Below are positions 18,237 to 26,673 of a stretch of 64,000 nt of DNA, in pieces. Position 1 is the stretch's first letter. The number at the start of each line of letters is the position of its first letter. The DNA comes from Treponema sp. GTDB lineage: Bacteria > Spirochaetota > Spirochaetia > Treponematales > Treponemataceae. The DNA is taken from NCBI GenBank assembly GCA_016281495.1, contig JAEEIU010000012.1, positions 248,001-312,000 on the forward strand, read 5' to 3'. The notes under the pieces are model-generated. The model searched no databases and was not told the origin of the DNA. It saw only the letters and a program-made list of their open reading frames with translations. The translations under genes were made by a program, and so were the position numbers.

Positions 18237-19616
18237 ATGAGTTCAAATCGTAATTCGTTTTCCAGCTCACTGGGATTCATCCTGGCGGCGGCTGGTAGTG
18301 CGGTCGGATTGGGCAACATCTGGCGCTTTCCCTATCTGGCGGCAAAAGATGGCGGCGGTCTATTCCTTGTAGTCTACATCGTCCTTGCATTGACATTCGG
18401 CTTTACCCTGCTTTTTTCTGAAATTGCAATCGGACGCAAGACAAAGCAGAGTTCCCTTACTGCCTACGGTAAGCTGAACAAGGGCTTCGGCTGGCTGGGC
18501 GGTTTTTCTGTCATAGTTCCGTTTTTGATTCTTCCCTATTACTGCATCATCGGCGGTTGGGTCTTGAAATATGCCGTTGCATTCATCAGCGGTCAGGGAA
18601 TAGCGGCTGCGGGTGACGGTTATTTCGGTTCCTTCATCACAAGCAAGCTTCCACCCATCATTTTTGACGTGATTTTCCTTGCGGCCACTGCATTTGTAGT
18701 TTTCCGTGGAGTAAACAAGGGAATCGAGGCTCTTTCAAAAATCCTCATGCCGATTCTCTTTATACTTGTCATTGGAATCGCCATCTTCTCCGTTACAATC
18801 AACAGCCCGGAAACAGGACGCAGCGGTCTTGAGGGACTCAAGCTTTATTTCGTTCCGTCAGTTGAAGGCCTTACCGCAAAGAAATTCCTTGTGGTCGTGA
18901 TGGATGCCATGGGTCAGCTCTTCTACAGCATCAGCGTTGCAATGGGCATCATGGTAACTTACGGTTCATACTGCAAGGACAATGAAAACATGATCAGGTC
19001 CGTCAACAGAATCGAATTCTTTGACACAATCGTTGCAATTCTTGCCGGTGTAATGATCATTCCTGCCGTCTACGTCTTTATGGGCAAAGAGGGAATGACA
19101 GGTGGTCCGGGCCTCATGTTCGTTGCAATTCCAAAGGTCTTCCAGCAGATGGGAGGAATAGGTCAGGTCATCGGAGCCATCTTCTTTATCATGGTTCTGT
19201 TTGCCGCACTCACAAGTTCAATCTCTGTTCTGGAAGCGGTAGTCGCAGGCATCATGGACAAGTTTGGTGTAAGCCGAAAGAAGGCCACCGTCATCGAGAC
19301 AGTCATCGCACTTGCAATCGGAATCATAATCTGCTTCGGTTACAATTACTTCTATTTTGAGATTACACTGCCAAACGGAGCAGCCGCACAGATTCTGGAT
19401 ATTGTTGACTACATTTCAAACAACATCCTCATGCCGGTTGTTGCAATCGGAACATGTATCCTCATCGGTTGGGTGGTAAAACCAAAGACCGCAATCGAAG
19501 AAGCCACAAAGAACGGCGAGACATTTGCAAGAAAATGGCTTTACATCATCATGGTAAAAGTCGTAGCCCCAGTACTTCTTGCAGTACTCCTCCTCGGTTC
19601 ATTCGGCATAATCTAA
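18237..19616 (+). CDS. Sodium-dependent transporter, SNF/NSS family
   Basis: The signature FILAAAGSAVGLGNIWRFPY at residues about 14-33 is the unwound TM1 with the sodium and substrate site of LeuT-type transporters. About 11-12 hydrophobic helices follow in 459 residues, as in bacterial members with 11 helices. It imports an amino acid or related compound with sodium; which one is not clear. AAAAGGAG precedes the ATG and a terminator follows the stop. It may be transcribed with the chemoreceptor 53 bases upstream. Confidence 0.92.
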   Translation: MSSNRNSFSSSLGFILAAAGSAVGLGNIWRFPYLAAKDGGGLFLVVYIVLALTFGFTLLFSEIAIGRKTKQSSLTAYGKLNKGFGWLGGFSVIVPFLILPYYCIIGGWVLKYAVAFISGQGIAAAGDGYFGSFITSKLPPIIFDVIFLAATAFVVFRGVNKGIEALSKILMPILFILVIGIAIFSVTINSPETGRSGLEGLKLYFVPSVEGLTAKKFLVVVMDAMGQLFYSISVAMGIMVTYGSYCKDNENMIRSVNRIEFFDTIVAILAGVMIIPAVYVFMGKEGMTGGPGLMFVAIPKVFQQMGGIGQVIGAIFFIMVLFAALTSSISVLEAVVAGIMDKFGVSRKKATVIETVIALAIGIIICFGYNYFYFEITLPNGAAAQILDIVDYISNNILMPVVAIGTCILIGWVVKPKTAIEEATKNGETFARKWLYIIMVKVVAPVLLAVLLLGSFGII

Positions 19617-19627
19617 TTCATTCAAAT

Positions 19628-19658
19628 GGGGAAAGGTCGTCTGGCTTTTCCCCTTTTT
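19628..19658 (+). terminator. Rho-independent terminator after the SNF transporter
   Basis: GGGGAAAGG pairs with CTTTTCCCC (one G-U), loop of 8, followed by five T. Confidence 0.85.
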
Positions 19659-19687
19659 AAATTTTATCTACAGCTTATATAGTATTG

Positions 19688-19713
19688 AGATTCCGGATCA
19701 AGTCCGGAATGAC
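19688..19713. repeat. Single REP palindrome
   Basis: AG + ATTCCGGA-tcaag-TCCGGAAT + GAC, one half of the REPIN architecture. Its bases encode the last residues (Ser-Phe-Arg-Thr) and stop codon of the lipoprotein gene at 19698. Confidence 0.8.
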
Positions 19714-21077
19714 AGCACTTGATCTGCAATCTTGTTAAACTTTTCTATAGGAAAATCCACCTTTACCGTAACATCTCCATCCATCGAGGGAACCATATTT
19801 GTGGGGTCATCTTCATCCGTATGCTTGAAGTAACCGGTTATGTCGCTCTTATAATCCTTTACATTGTATACGTAGCCCTTATAGGGATTGCCGCCTATCT
19901 CGTAGGTAATTTCCACCGTACCGAAGCCAGCCGCCTTTTGGTCATAAAGCTGAACGTCATATTCAACTTTTACCGTATCCGCATCGGCCACGAAGTTTAA
20001 AAGCCTGATTTTGGCTCCGTAACTTTCTTCGAGTTCATGGACTATATTCAGAACCGGTTTGATTTCATTGTTCCCTGCAAAGAGATACAGCTCACCTTCG
20101 TATTTACGGTATTTGGAAACACCGACGGCATCAGGATCATCAACAAACGAATATTTCGCCGACACACCATACTTTAGTCCCTTTGCCTTTTCCAAAGTAA
20201 AATGATCAAGTGAAAACTCCGCCTGTTTTTGTGACCGGTAAATGGCGGTTATAGTGTTATTATTGAAGTTTAATAAATATCCCTCTTCTGTCATCTCCGA
20301 TGCTTTTAACGTTTCTAGTATTAATGGCACATCAGATTCACGGATATATAGATCTGAAATACTATAATCACCGTAAATATAATGCTTGGATCCATCTGAT
20401 ATAACCCAATAGACATTTCTTTCATAGACTTCGTTTTCAAGATAAATCACTTGATTATCTTTTATATAACCTATGACTGTCTCAAATGATATGAATGAAT
20501 AATTATAATAGTTATCATTATTTAAACCTTTAACTCTAGTTTTTTCTCCTTGTTTAGAATCTGTGAAATCTGCCTCATCTTTTGTAATATATATGACGTT
20601 TGTATATTTTCTTGGCAGACCTTCACAAGAGTTATCAAAATAGAAATCTGTATCTATAGTACCTTTCAATTCTTTACACTGGATAGCCGATCGTGTTTTT
20701 CGATAATCTTTTATGAACTCAATTAAGCTTTTGTTCAAATCATCATCAACTTTTATTGCATCATCGGTAAAAGTTTTTTGCAATGATTCTTTCGTTTTAT
20801 GAGTCTTAGCCCTTGCAAGCAAACTTTCAATTTCAGAATCGCGATCTATATCTGGGTTATCTTCTGCAGGATAAAAGTCCTCGTCTATTGGTTCAATTTC
20901 CTGTTCACTTGAACCTGTTTGCCCAACATCCACTTTAACAGTTGATTCAGAATTTTGATTTTCCAATTCCGCTTGAACCAAACCATCTGATTGATTTGTT
21001 GCAGATTCATTTTTGTTGCAGGCAAACGCGATAAATAAAAGCGACATCAATAGAATGGAATATAATGTGTTTTTCAT
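19698..21077 (-). CDS. Lipoprotein of unknown function
   Basis: A 20-residue signal ending in FIAFAC gives a lipobox cysteine, then an acidic, Asn/Ser-rich linker. The start at 21077 follows AGGTGG by 8 bases; a GTG four codons upstream overlaps that site. The body (about 100-450) has several Tyr-rich beta-like segments and no family I recognise. The 5' two thirds are clearly AT-rich while the last 500 bases resemble the rest of the chromosome, and the C-terminus runs into a REP palindrome. It lies next to the toxin island, so an immunity or accessory role is possible but not shown. Confidence 0.7.
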   Translation of the reverse strand: MKNTLYSILLMSLLFIAFACNKNESATNQSDGLVQAELENQNSESTVKVDVGQTGSSEQEIEPIDEDFYPAEDNPDIDRDSEIESLLARAKTHKTKESLQKTFTDDAIKVDDDLNKSLIEFIKDYRKTRSAIQCKELKGTIDTDFYFDNSCEGLPRKYTNVIYITKDEADFTDSKQGEKTRVKGLNNDNYYNYSFISFETVIGYIKDNQVIYLENEVYERNVYWVISDGSKHYIYGDYSISDLYIRESDVPLILETLKASEMTEEGYLLNFNNNTITAIYRSQKQAEFSLDHFTLEKAKGLKYGVSAKYSFVDDPDAVGVSKYRKYEGELYLFAGNNEIKPVLNIVHELEESYGAKIRLLNFVADADTVKVEYDVQLYDQKAAGFGTVEITYEIGGNPYKGYVYNVKDYKSDITGYFKHTDEDDPTNMVPSMDGDVTVKVDFPIEKFNKIADQVLSFRT

Positions 21078-21105
21078 TGGTTTTTCCACCTAACTTTTTT
21101 TAGAC

Positions 21106-21681
21106 TCAATTTATATATTCAGTATGAACAGAGTTTCCATCTCGATAAATAGTATACTCTAATTCACTATCACAGTAAACAGAAAAAACATGCTTGTCTT
21201 TGCGTTCATAATTCACGGTATAGGTTTTATCCTCATTGATTCCATATGCAATGGTAATAACTGCCTTTTTATCGCTTTCCTTTTGCAGGTCTAGGGCATA
21301 TTTCAAATATGTCTTTGGATTTTTTAATTCCTCTGCATAAAGATTCTCCAGGCTTTTGGGCACTTCTCCATATCTTTCGCTGTATTCCATTGCAAGCATG
21401 CAAATTGAATCTATTACCCTACCCGGCAGAGTATATTCAGCAAGAAAACTGTGGCTCTTATAATATTCATCACATTCCTCTACAATGAATGAACCATCAT
21501 ACTCCGCAGCTTCTTGTGATTGCACATGGTTTTCCATTGGTTCTTCTTTTGCCAGTGATTCCATTTTACCGGTGTCTTTTGTCTCAGATAATCTTGAAAC
21601 AGTTTGAGATTTATTGCTACAACCAGAAAAGAGGAAGAATATAAAAACTAAAAGACAATAGAAATTGATTTTTCTTTTCAC
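21106..21681 (-). CDS. Small lipoprotein of unknown function
   Basis: MKRKINFYCLLVFIFFLFSGC is a complete lipoprotein signal. The start is a GTG at 21681 behind GAGGGG; the longer in-frame start at 21693 would use that ribosome site as coding sequence. The mature protein (about 170 residues) is acidic at first, then has IVEECDEYYKSHSFLAEYTL and a C-terminal beta-rich part (TYTVNYERKDKHVFSVYC). AT-rich, same strand as its neighbours, 28 bases before the next lipoprotein gene. No family recognised. Confidence 0.7.
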   Translation of the reverse strand: MKRKINFYCLLVFIFFLFSGCSNKSQTVSRLSETKDTGKMESLAKEEPMENHVQSQEAAEYDGSFIVEECDEYYKSHSFLAEYTLPGRVIDSICMLAMEYSERYGEVPKSLENLYAEELKNPKTYLKYALDLQKESDKKAVITIAYGINEDKTYTVNYERKDKHVFSVYCDSELEYTIYRDGNSVHTEYIN

Positions 21682-21733
21682 ATTTCCCCTCACTTTTTTA
21701 TCCTTACTCCATTCTGTTGTTTTGTCTCCAGTT

Positions 21734-22228
21734 CTATTGAGAATCTATATGGTCAAATTCTAGAAATAATAAACCGCATTCTGGAGTGCTGGTCAAATAA
21801 AAACACCTATCCTGACAATTATAGAAGGAAGTATTATACACTGGATAAGCCACACCAATAAGATCTGTTTCTGCAATATTATACTCATGGAACCAAAAGA
21901 GAATAATCTTAAAACACATTTTTAAAAAGTATCTATGATTAAAACTGAAACGAATGTAATCCTTGTCGATGTGGAAACTATCCGAATCGAATAAATAGAC
22001 ATCAATATCACCAAGCAACAATTTTTTTTGAAAGACATCGATATTTTCGTCATATTTGAATCCAAGCTTTTCAAAATCCCTAAAGGCTGCATCTCTGCTG
22101 GTTAAATCATAATCAAAAAAACATATTTGTTTAAGCGAATGAATTTCACAAATAAACAACAAAGATACCAAAACCAAAAATATTCCTAAAGTCATCCCTA
22201 TAATCTTAGTAATACTTTTTTTCTTCAT
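21734..22228 (-). CDS. Single-pass membrane protein of unknown function
   Basis: A transmembrane helix near residues 8-28 is followed by about 135 residues with many aromatic residues, probably outside the cytoplasm. ATG at 22228 follows AGGA by 7 bases. AT-rich. It heads a leftward run of three exported proteins (22228 to 19698) and diverges from the toxin operon. No family recognised. Confidence 0.6.
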   Translation of the reverse strand: MKKKSITKIIGMTLGIFLVLVSLLFICEIHSLKQICFFDYDLTSRDAAFRDFEKLGFKYDENIDVFQKKLLLGDIDVYLFDSDSFHIDKDYIRFSFNHRYFLKMCFKIILFWFHEYNIAETDLIGVAYPVYNTSFYNCQDRCFYLTSTPECGLLFLEFDHIDSQ

Positions 22229-22273
22229 ACTCACATCCTGTCAAAATCCCAACTTCTGAACGACATGCCATAA

Positions 22274-22315
22274 AACTCTTAATCAATAGTAAATTTATAC
22301 TATTAGAGTTTTTTT
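22274..22315 (+). terminator. AT-rich hairpin with T run between divergent genes
   Basis: AACTCT/AGAGTT and AATAGTA/TACTATT form two stacked stems split by a 5-base bulge, followed by seven T on the plus strand. It sits upstream of the toxin promoter, where no plus-strand gene ends, so it may block readthrough or be a remnant of a deleted gene. Confidence 0.5.
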
Positions 22316-22388
22316 GTCCACATAAAACGAGCCCGCTTCGCCCTATTTCTTTTTTTATAATACTTTATCAAATACTAGTCCAATATCA

Positions 22389-22417
22389 TTGACAAAGCAA
22401 AACGCCTGCCTTATCAT
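22389..22417 (+). promoter_or_regulatory. Promoter of the double-glycine toxin operon
   Basis: Consensus TTGACA at 22389-22394, a 17-base spacer, and TATCAT at 22412-22417 (5/6). Predicted leader about 33 bases, with GAGGT ahead of the ATG at 22457. It is one of the best promoter matches in the window. Confidence 0.7.
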
Positions 22418-22456
22418 ATATCCAAAAGGTGAAACACAAAACGTGAGGTAGAAAAA

Positions 22457-23515
22457 ATGTTCAAAAGAAAAGTAGTCAAGTTTGAAATCCCGGATGATGC
22501 CCGTGAGCTGACCGACGAGGAATTGTTTCTGGTCAATGGGGGATCTGAAAGAAGAGAGAACTCCCATGAGGGTGTGGCAGGAGCTAATGTTGGTGATACA
22601 ATCCAGAGAAATGATGGTACGATTGTAACGCTTAATCAGGGCGATATTGACTATGCAAGGAAACAGCTTGGAATTAATGGTGGTGGGTCAGGTTCATCCG
22701 GAGGCAGCTCAGGCTCATCAGGTTCTGGAAGCGGATCAGGTTCGTCTGGAGGCAGTTCTGGATCAGGTTCAAGTGGCTCTTCTGCCGATACAACACCTTC
22801 GGTTGACTTAAAGAAGAAAGCCCAGGCAGACCACAAGAAAAACACTGAGCTCATGGACGGTTGGTATGGCAACAGTGCTATTAGCCATATTGAAAAAAGC
22901 AAGAATCAGATGCTTACTGGCAACAAGATTGAGGGAGAAACGATAAATGGGGAAAATGCCGGTAATCTTACAGACCGAGGATATCCAAGCAGTATGGATC
23001 CAAACCCTGGGATTTTTGTTGCCAAGGAAAATGAAAAAGACGAAATTGCATTAAGCAAAATTCAAGAAAGTATTAAACAGAATGAAGATTATAAGTATAA
23101 CCAAAATGGTAATCAATTTGAGTGTGATAACTGGGTAGAAGAGGTCATTAATGATGCGGGGTATGATTCAACAGAATATTTGCTAGCCGGTAATTCATAT
23201 AAATATGCATGTATAAAACATATAGAAGAAGCTAAAAAAGCTGATTCTGGATTCACGACAACAGTTCCTTCATTGGATGGTGCTTATGTTGTTTTTATGG
23301 GCGATGGTACTTATCATGAAGGCATCAAAAAAGGACAGCATGCACCTGAGCATTGTGGATTATTGATAATTAATGATGGCAAGATGACCGTGTGGGATAA
23401 CTCTAGTTGCAATTCAAACGGAGGCGTAGAGCCGACATCTGTTTATTCTTTAACAGAAACAAAACTCAGTGCTTTTACATTGTATGAATCTTTTTATTTT
23501 AAAAGAATACAATAA
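22457..23515 (+). CDS. Double-glycine-leader toxin-like protein with NlpC/P60-like domain
   Basis: Four parts are visible. (a) Residues 1-29 form a leader ending ELTDEELFLVNGG, which fits the LSxxELxxIxGG consensus cut by C39 peptidase ABC exporters. (b) Residues 75-110 are almost pure Gly/Ser. (c) A segment starting TPSVDLKKK and holding TGNKIEGETINGE is shared with the protein at 24827. (d) The C-terminus has FECDNWVEEVINDAGYD (Cys-223) and PEHCGLLIINDGKMTVW (His-299), the Cys and His boxes of NlpC/P60-CHAP papain-like wall hydrolases. I infer an exported antibacterial effector that cuts peptidoglycan, but no activity is proven. The next gene is a lipoprotein suited to periplasmic immunity. 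No exporter lies in the window. Confidence 0.75.
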   Translation: MFKRKVVKFEIPDDARELTDEELFLVNGGSERRENSHEGVAGANVGDTIQRNDGTIVTLNQGDIDYARKQLGINGGGSGSSGGSSGSSGSGSGSGSSGGSSGSGSSGSSADTTPSVDLKKKAQADHKKNTELMDGWYGNSAISHIEKSKNQMLTGNKIEGETINGENAGNLTDRGYPSSMDPNPGIFVAKENEKDEIALSKIQESIKQNEDYKYNQNGNQFECDNWVEEVINDAGYDSTEYLLAGNSYKYACIKHIEEAKKADSGFTTTVPSLDGAYVVFMGDGTYHEGIKKGQHAPEHCGLLIINDGKMTVWDNSSCNSNGGVEPTSVYSLTETKLSAFTLYESFYFKRIQ

Positions 23516-23534
23516 TTTTCTTGAGAGGAAATTT

Positions 23535-24800
23535 ATGCCTATAAAAGAAAGTATTCTTGTTTCAAATTGGATTATGAAAAAGTATCGTTTTATTCATATC
23601 GCATTGTTATCTTTGCTGGTTTTATTGTCATTTGTTTCTTGCCAAGGAAATAAAACAGGTATAGGTGAAAAAACAAAAAACAATGAAATTAACAAGGTAA
23701 AAGAAGTTTCACAAGAGAACACAAATGATCATAAATCTTTTTTTTCTGCAGATACTTTTTCTCCATTTATGCTTTCTTGGAAATATGGGTTGTTAGACAA
23801 AAATCTTAATATTCAAATGGATCCAAACTATTTAACTGTTAAAGTCTATGATTATTGCGTAGTAAGAAAAACTATAAACAATGAATACACAGTTTACGAT
23901 TCCAAACTCAATGAGCTATATAATTCACCAAACATATCTTTTGTCGATATAGTATCTGAAAAATACTGCCAATTGTGGATAAAAGACCAACTTAACTCTT
24001 ATGTTTTATTAAATCTGTTTGATGGTGAAAGCAAAATCTTCAATGATTATGATAGGTTGGTTCCTGATAATCTAGAAAATGAAAAATACTATGCATCAAG
24101 TTCTTTATCGGCATTTGTAAACAAGGATTTTACCACAGAAGCATTCCCAAGTATTAGGTTTGGGGGTGGAGGTTATCCATTTCGGGAAGGGAAAGCCGTT
24201 GTTTATTGTTATAATTACATTTATGATCCTCCTTATTCGGTTATAAATGAAAAAGGGGAACAAATTATTACAGGAATAAGTGAAGTTGGAAAATACTTTA
24301 CTGAAGGCCTTCTTCCTGTAATCATGCAAGATGGTAAGTCTGGTTATATCGATGAAAACGGAAAATTTGAAATTGATTGTGATTTTAATGTATTCTATAA
24401 AGGTCCCAAGGATGGACCGAGGCTTGAATACCTTTTTTATGATGGTATAGCTGTTGTAAACAAAAAAGAAGAAGGGAAATACCAATGGTTTTTGCTTGAT
24501 CGAACAAAGACTTTTACAAAAATAAATGAAAAATATGAACCACTAGGTTATGAATTCAAAGAAGGTTATCTAGTATTAAAAACCACAGACAAAGAAAATG
24601 TAAAATATATATTCATCAACAAAAAGGCAGAACAAGTATTTAACACTACATTTGACTATGCAGATAACTTTGTAAACGGATATGCAGTTGTGGTTTACAA
24701 CGATGAAGATGCCATATTAGATAAAGAAGGTAACATATATCTTTCCAAGGATTTACTAAATGGCAGTAAAAAACCTTTTGTAAACCTGATGAAAAAATAA
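23535..24800 (+). CDS. WG-repeat lipoprotein, candidate immunity protein
   Basis: The signal ends SFVSC, a lipobox. The 421-residue protein carries degenerate WG-type repeats such as GLLDKNLNI, YSVINEKGEQIIT, SGYIDENGKFEID and AILDKEGNIYL, a beta-rich repeat often seen in surface and toxin-linked proteins. The ATG at 23535 has GAGAGG upstream, which gives a 36-residue signal; a second ATG at 23574 gives a more usual one but lacks a ribosome site. It lies 19 bases after the NlpC/P60-like effector and 26 before the second effector. As a periplasmic lipoprotein it is well placed to neutralise a wall hydrolase, but this is inference. Confidence 0.65.
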   Translation: MPIKESILVSNWIMKKYRFIHIALLSLLVLLSFVSCQGNKTGIGEKTKNNEINKVKEVSQENTNDHKSFFSADTFSPFMLSWKYGLLDKNLNIQMDPNYLTVKVYDYCVVRKTINNEYTVYDSKLNELYNSPNISFVDIVSEKYCQLWIKDQLNSYVLLNLFDGESKIFNDYDRLVPDNLENEKYYASSSLSAFVNKDFTTEAFPSIRFGGGGYPFREGKAVVYCYNYIYDPPYSVINEKGEQIITGISEVGKYFTEGLLPVIMQDGKSGYIDENGKFEIDCDFNVFYKGPKDGPRLEYLFYDGIAVVNKKEEGKYQWFLLDRTKTFTKINEKYEPLGYEFKEGYLVLKTTDKENVKYIFINKKAEQVFNTTFDYADNFVNGYAVVVYNDEDAILDKEGNIYLSKDLLNGSKKPFVNLMKK

Positions 24801-24826
24801 ATACTAGCAAAAAAGTGAGGTAAACT

Positions 24827-26308
24827 ATGTTATCAAAAAGAAAGTACAGGCCATTTGAAATCCCGGATGATGCCCGCGAGCTGACCGATGAGGAATTGCT
24901 TTTGGTCAATGGGGGCGGAGCCATGACTTCCCAACATCAGGCTGAAATATCAGAAGCCTATAAGACCGGCAACCAAGAAAAAGTTGCTGAAATAATGTCG
25001 TATTACCAGAACAGCGGGTCTTCATCTTCAAACAATTCTTCCTCAACGAGTTCCTCCAACAATTCGACACGCTCTTCCTCAACACAGTCAAACGGTTCAG
25101 GATCCGGCAGCAGTTCGTCCAGCTCAAGTTCATCCAGCAGCAGGTCTTCCAGTTCAAGCAGCTCTTCTTCAAGCTCTTCCAGTTCAAGCAGTTCATCCTC
25201 AACAAGTTCAACACCTTCCGTTGACTTAAAGAAGAAGTCTTTGAATGACCTAAAGAGGGACCTTGAGATTAGGAAGAAGATGTTCCAAGAAAACAAAGAT
25301 TCTCTCACTTCATCATCAGCAAATAATGGCCTGTCGCACTTTTACAGCCCAATTTACAAGGAAAAGGCCGATAAACTTCGTAGAACTCAGGGTATAACTG
25401 GGAACAGGATTGAAGGAAAAGAAATTAAAGGCTGGCGCAACAACGGAGACGGAACACATACTGTAATTTCAGAAGGAGCAACGCTCTGGGATTTATACGG
25501 CCCCAACTGGAAGGAATTGTCCGGTTATGAGGGGGATCCGACCAAGCTGCATGTCGGGGATACTGTGGGGAAGAAGCAGTTAAATGAGGCAACAGGAAAA
25601 AAGCCAAATTCCCTCAAAATAGGTTTTAATCCTAATGAACCTAATTCAGATAAAAGATATAACGCCAGAGATAATGATGGCGAACACTTGATGACTGTCT
25701 TTTTTTCAGATAGAAATAATTTTGAAGATTATTCAAATTATTATTTGACAGTTGGGCAGTATGGAGCTGCAAATACCCCTGTCTATGACGGCATCGGCCT
25801 TACAGACAATAAAGGTAACATTGTCAAAGTCTTGAAAACAAAAGAAGAAGTCTTAGCACATGCAGAAATGCTTAACCCTACATATGAGCACAATCTTTAT
25901 TCTCCCTTCAAAGGACCAAAGCAAAATACAGAATATATACAAAACAATCAATTAAAATATGAAAGGGATTTTTATATAGAAACTGAAACATCTCGATATG
26001 GTTGGACACTGGCTGCTGGCATAGCGAAGGTTTCTTCCAAAACTTTATTAGATGGTCCTGCTGCTAATGCAAATTTTGATTATTTTAATGCTGAATTATC
26101 ATGGATGAATTCACCAGAGCATACTAAAATGGGATTTAGTATTGATCTAATGGGAATAAATGGAGAGATGGGGCTTCAACTCTTTGATAAAAGGGCTACC
26201 ATTGGTGGAGGTACAAGTTTAGGAATTAGTTTAGGATATGAAAGAATTGACAATTCTTATCATTTTGACTTAGGCCCTCTAGGGATTCAATTTACAATAG
26301 AGAAGTAA
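24827..26308 (+). CDS. Double-glycine-leader toxin-like protein with LysM-like and unknown C-terminal domains
   Basis: The leader (1-30) ends ELTDEELLLVNGG and is nearly identical, also in DNA, to that at 22457. A Ser-rich linker (about 63-127) contains long runs of pure serine. The shared motif follows: TPSVDLKKK, then TGNRIEGKEIKG near residue 190. Next comes a LysM-like stretch (THTVISEGATLWDLYGPNW ... PTKLHVGDTV, about 208-248) that would bind peptidoglycan. The last 110 residues are Gly-rich and beta-like (SWMNSPEHTKMGFSIDLMG ... TIGGGTSLGISLGYE) with no family I recognise. Two small membrane proteins follow directly, as expected for immunity to a membrane-active or periplasmic toxin. 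Ribosome site GTGAGGTA matches that of the first toxin. Confidence 0.7.
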   Translation: MLSKRKYRPFEIPDDARELTDEELLLVNGGGAMTSQHQAEISEAYKTGNQEKVAEIMSYYQNSGSSSSNNSSSTSSSNNSTRSSSTQSNGSGSGSSSSSSSSSSSRSSSSSSSSSSSSSSSSSSSTSSTPSVDLKKKSLNDLKRDLEIRKKMFQENKDSLTSSSANNGLSHFYSPIYKEKADKLRRTQGITGNRIEGKEIKGWRNNGDGTHTVISEGATLWDLYGPNWKELSGYEGDPTKLHVGDTVGKKQLNEATGKKPNSLKIGFNPNEPNSDKRYNARDNDGEHLMTVFFSDRNNFEDYSNYYLTVGQYGAANTPVYDGIGLTDNKGNIVKVLKTKEEVLAHAEMLNPTYEHNLYSPFKGPKQNTEYIQNNQLKYERDFYIETETSRYGWTLAAGIAKVSSKTLLDGPAANANFDYFNAELSWMNSPEHTKMGFSIDLMGINGEMGLQLFDKRATIGGGTSLGISLGYERIDNSYHFDLGPLGIQFTIEK

Positions 26309-26310
26309 GA

Positions 26311-26673
26311 ATGAAAAAGGGAATAGTTTTATTTTTCTTGGGTTTAGGAACCGTTTATCTAATGACTCTTGTTTATTTCTTAATTAATTATTTTACATCC
26401 AAACCTATTAATTACTTTAACTTTTTCACTTTTCCATTAACTTCATACCTGTCTGGAGCTGTTACTTCAAAATTGAACAGTAAAATTTTACCAAAGACAA
26501 TGGCAGAGATTACCAAGTTTATAGGACTTGTTTTCTTTAGCTTCATTACAATGTTCCAAATATTTGAAAGCTCTGACATAAAGAATTCCTTTTGTTTGAT
26601 TATTGTTATTTCGATTATTTTCAATTTTAATACTAATGTAGAAAACAAGAATGACAAAGGGGGATCAAGATGA
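26311..26673 (+). CDS. Small membrane protein, candidate immunity protein
   Basis: 120 residues with about four hydrophobic segments (5-27, 36-53, 67-86, 93-108). It begins two bases after the toxin stop codon and overlaps the next gene by ATGA, so the three are translationally linked. No family recognised. Strongly AT-rich. Confidence 0.6.
   Translation: MKKGIVLFFLGLGTVYLMTLVYFLINYFTSKPINYFNFFTFPLTSYLSGAVTSKLNSKILPKTMAEITKFIGLVFFSFITMFQIFESSDIKNSFCLIIVISIIFNFNTNVENKNDKGGSR

Noticed and set aside
22274..22315. Riboswitch controlling the toxin operon
   Set aside because: The hairpin lies upstream of the best promoter (22389), so it would not be in the toxin mRNA.
22457..23515. Gly/Ser-rich adhesin or S-layer protein
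   Set aside because: The double-glycine leader, short linker and Cys/His hydrolase boxes fit an exported effector better than a repetitive adhesin.
24906..25308. Minus-strand frames opposite the poly-Ser linker
   Set aside because: They are Leu/Glu or Cys/Asn low-complexity shadows of the serine codons, without ribosome sites.
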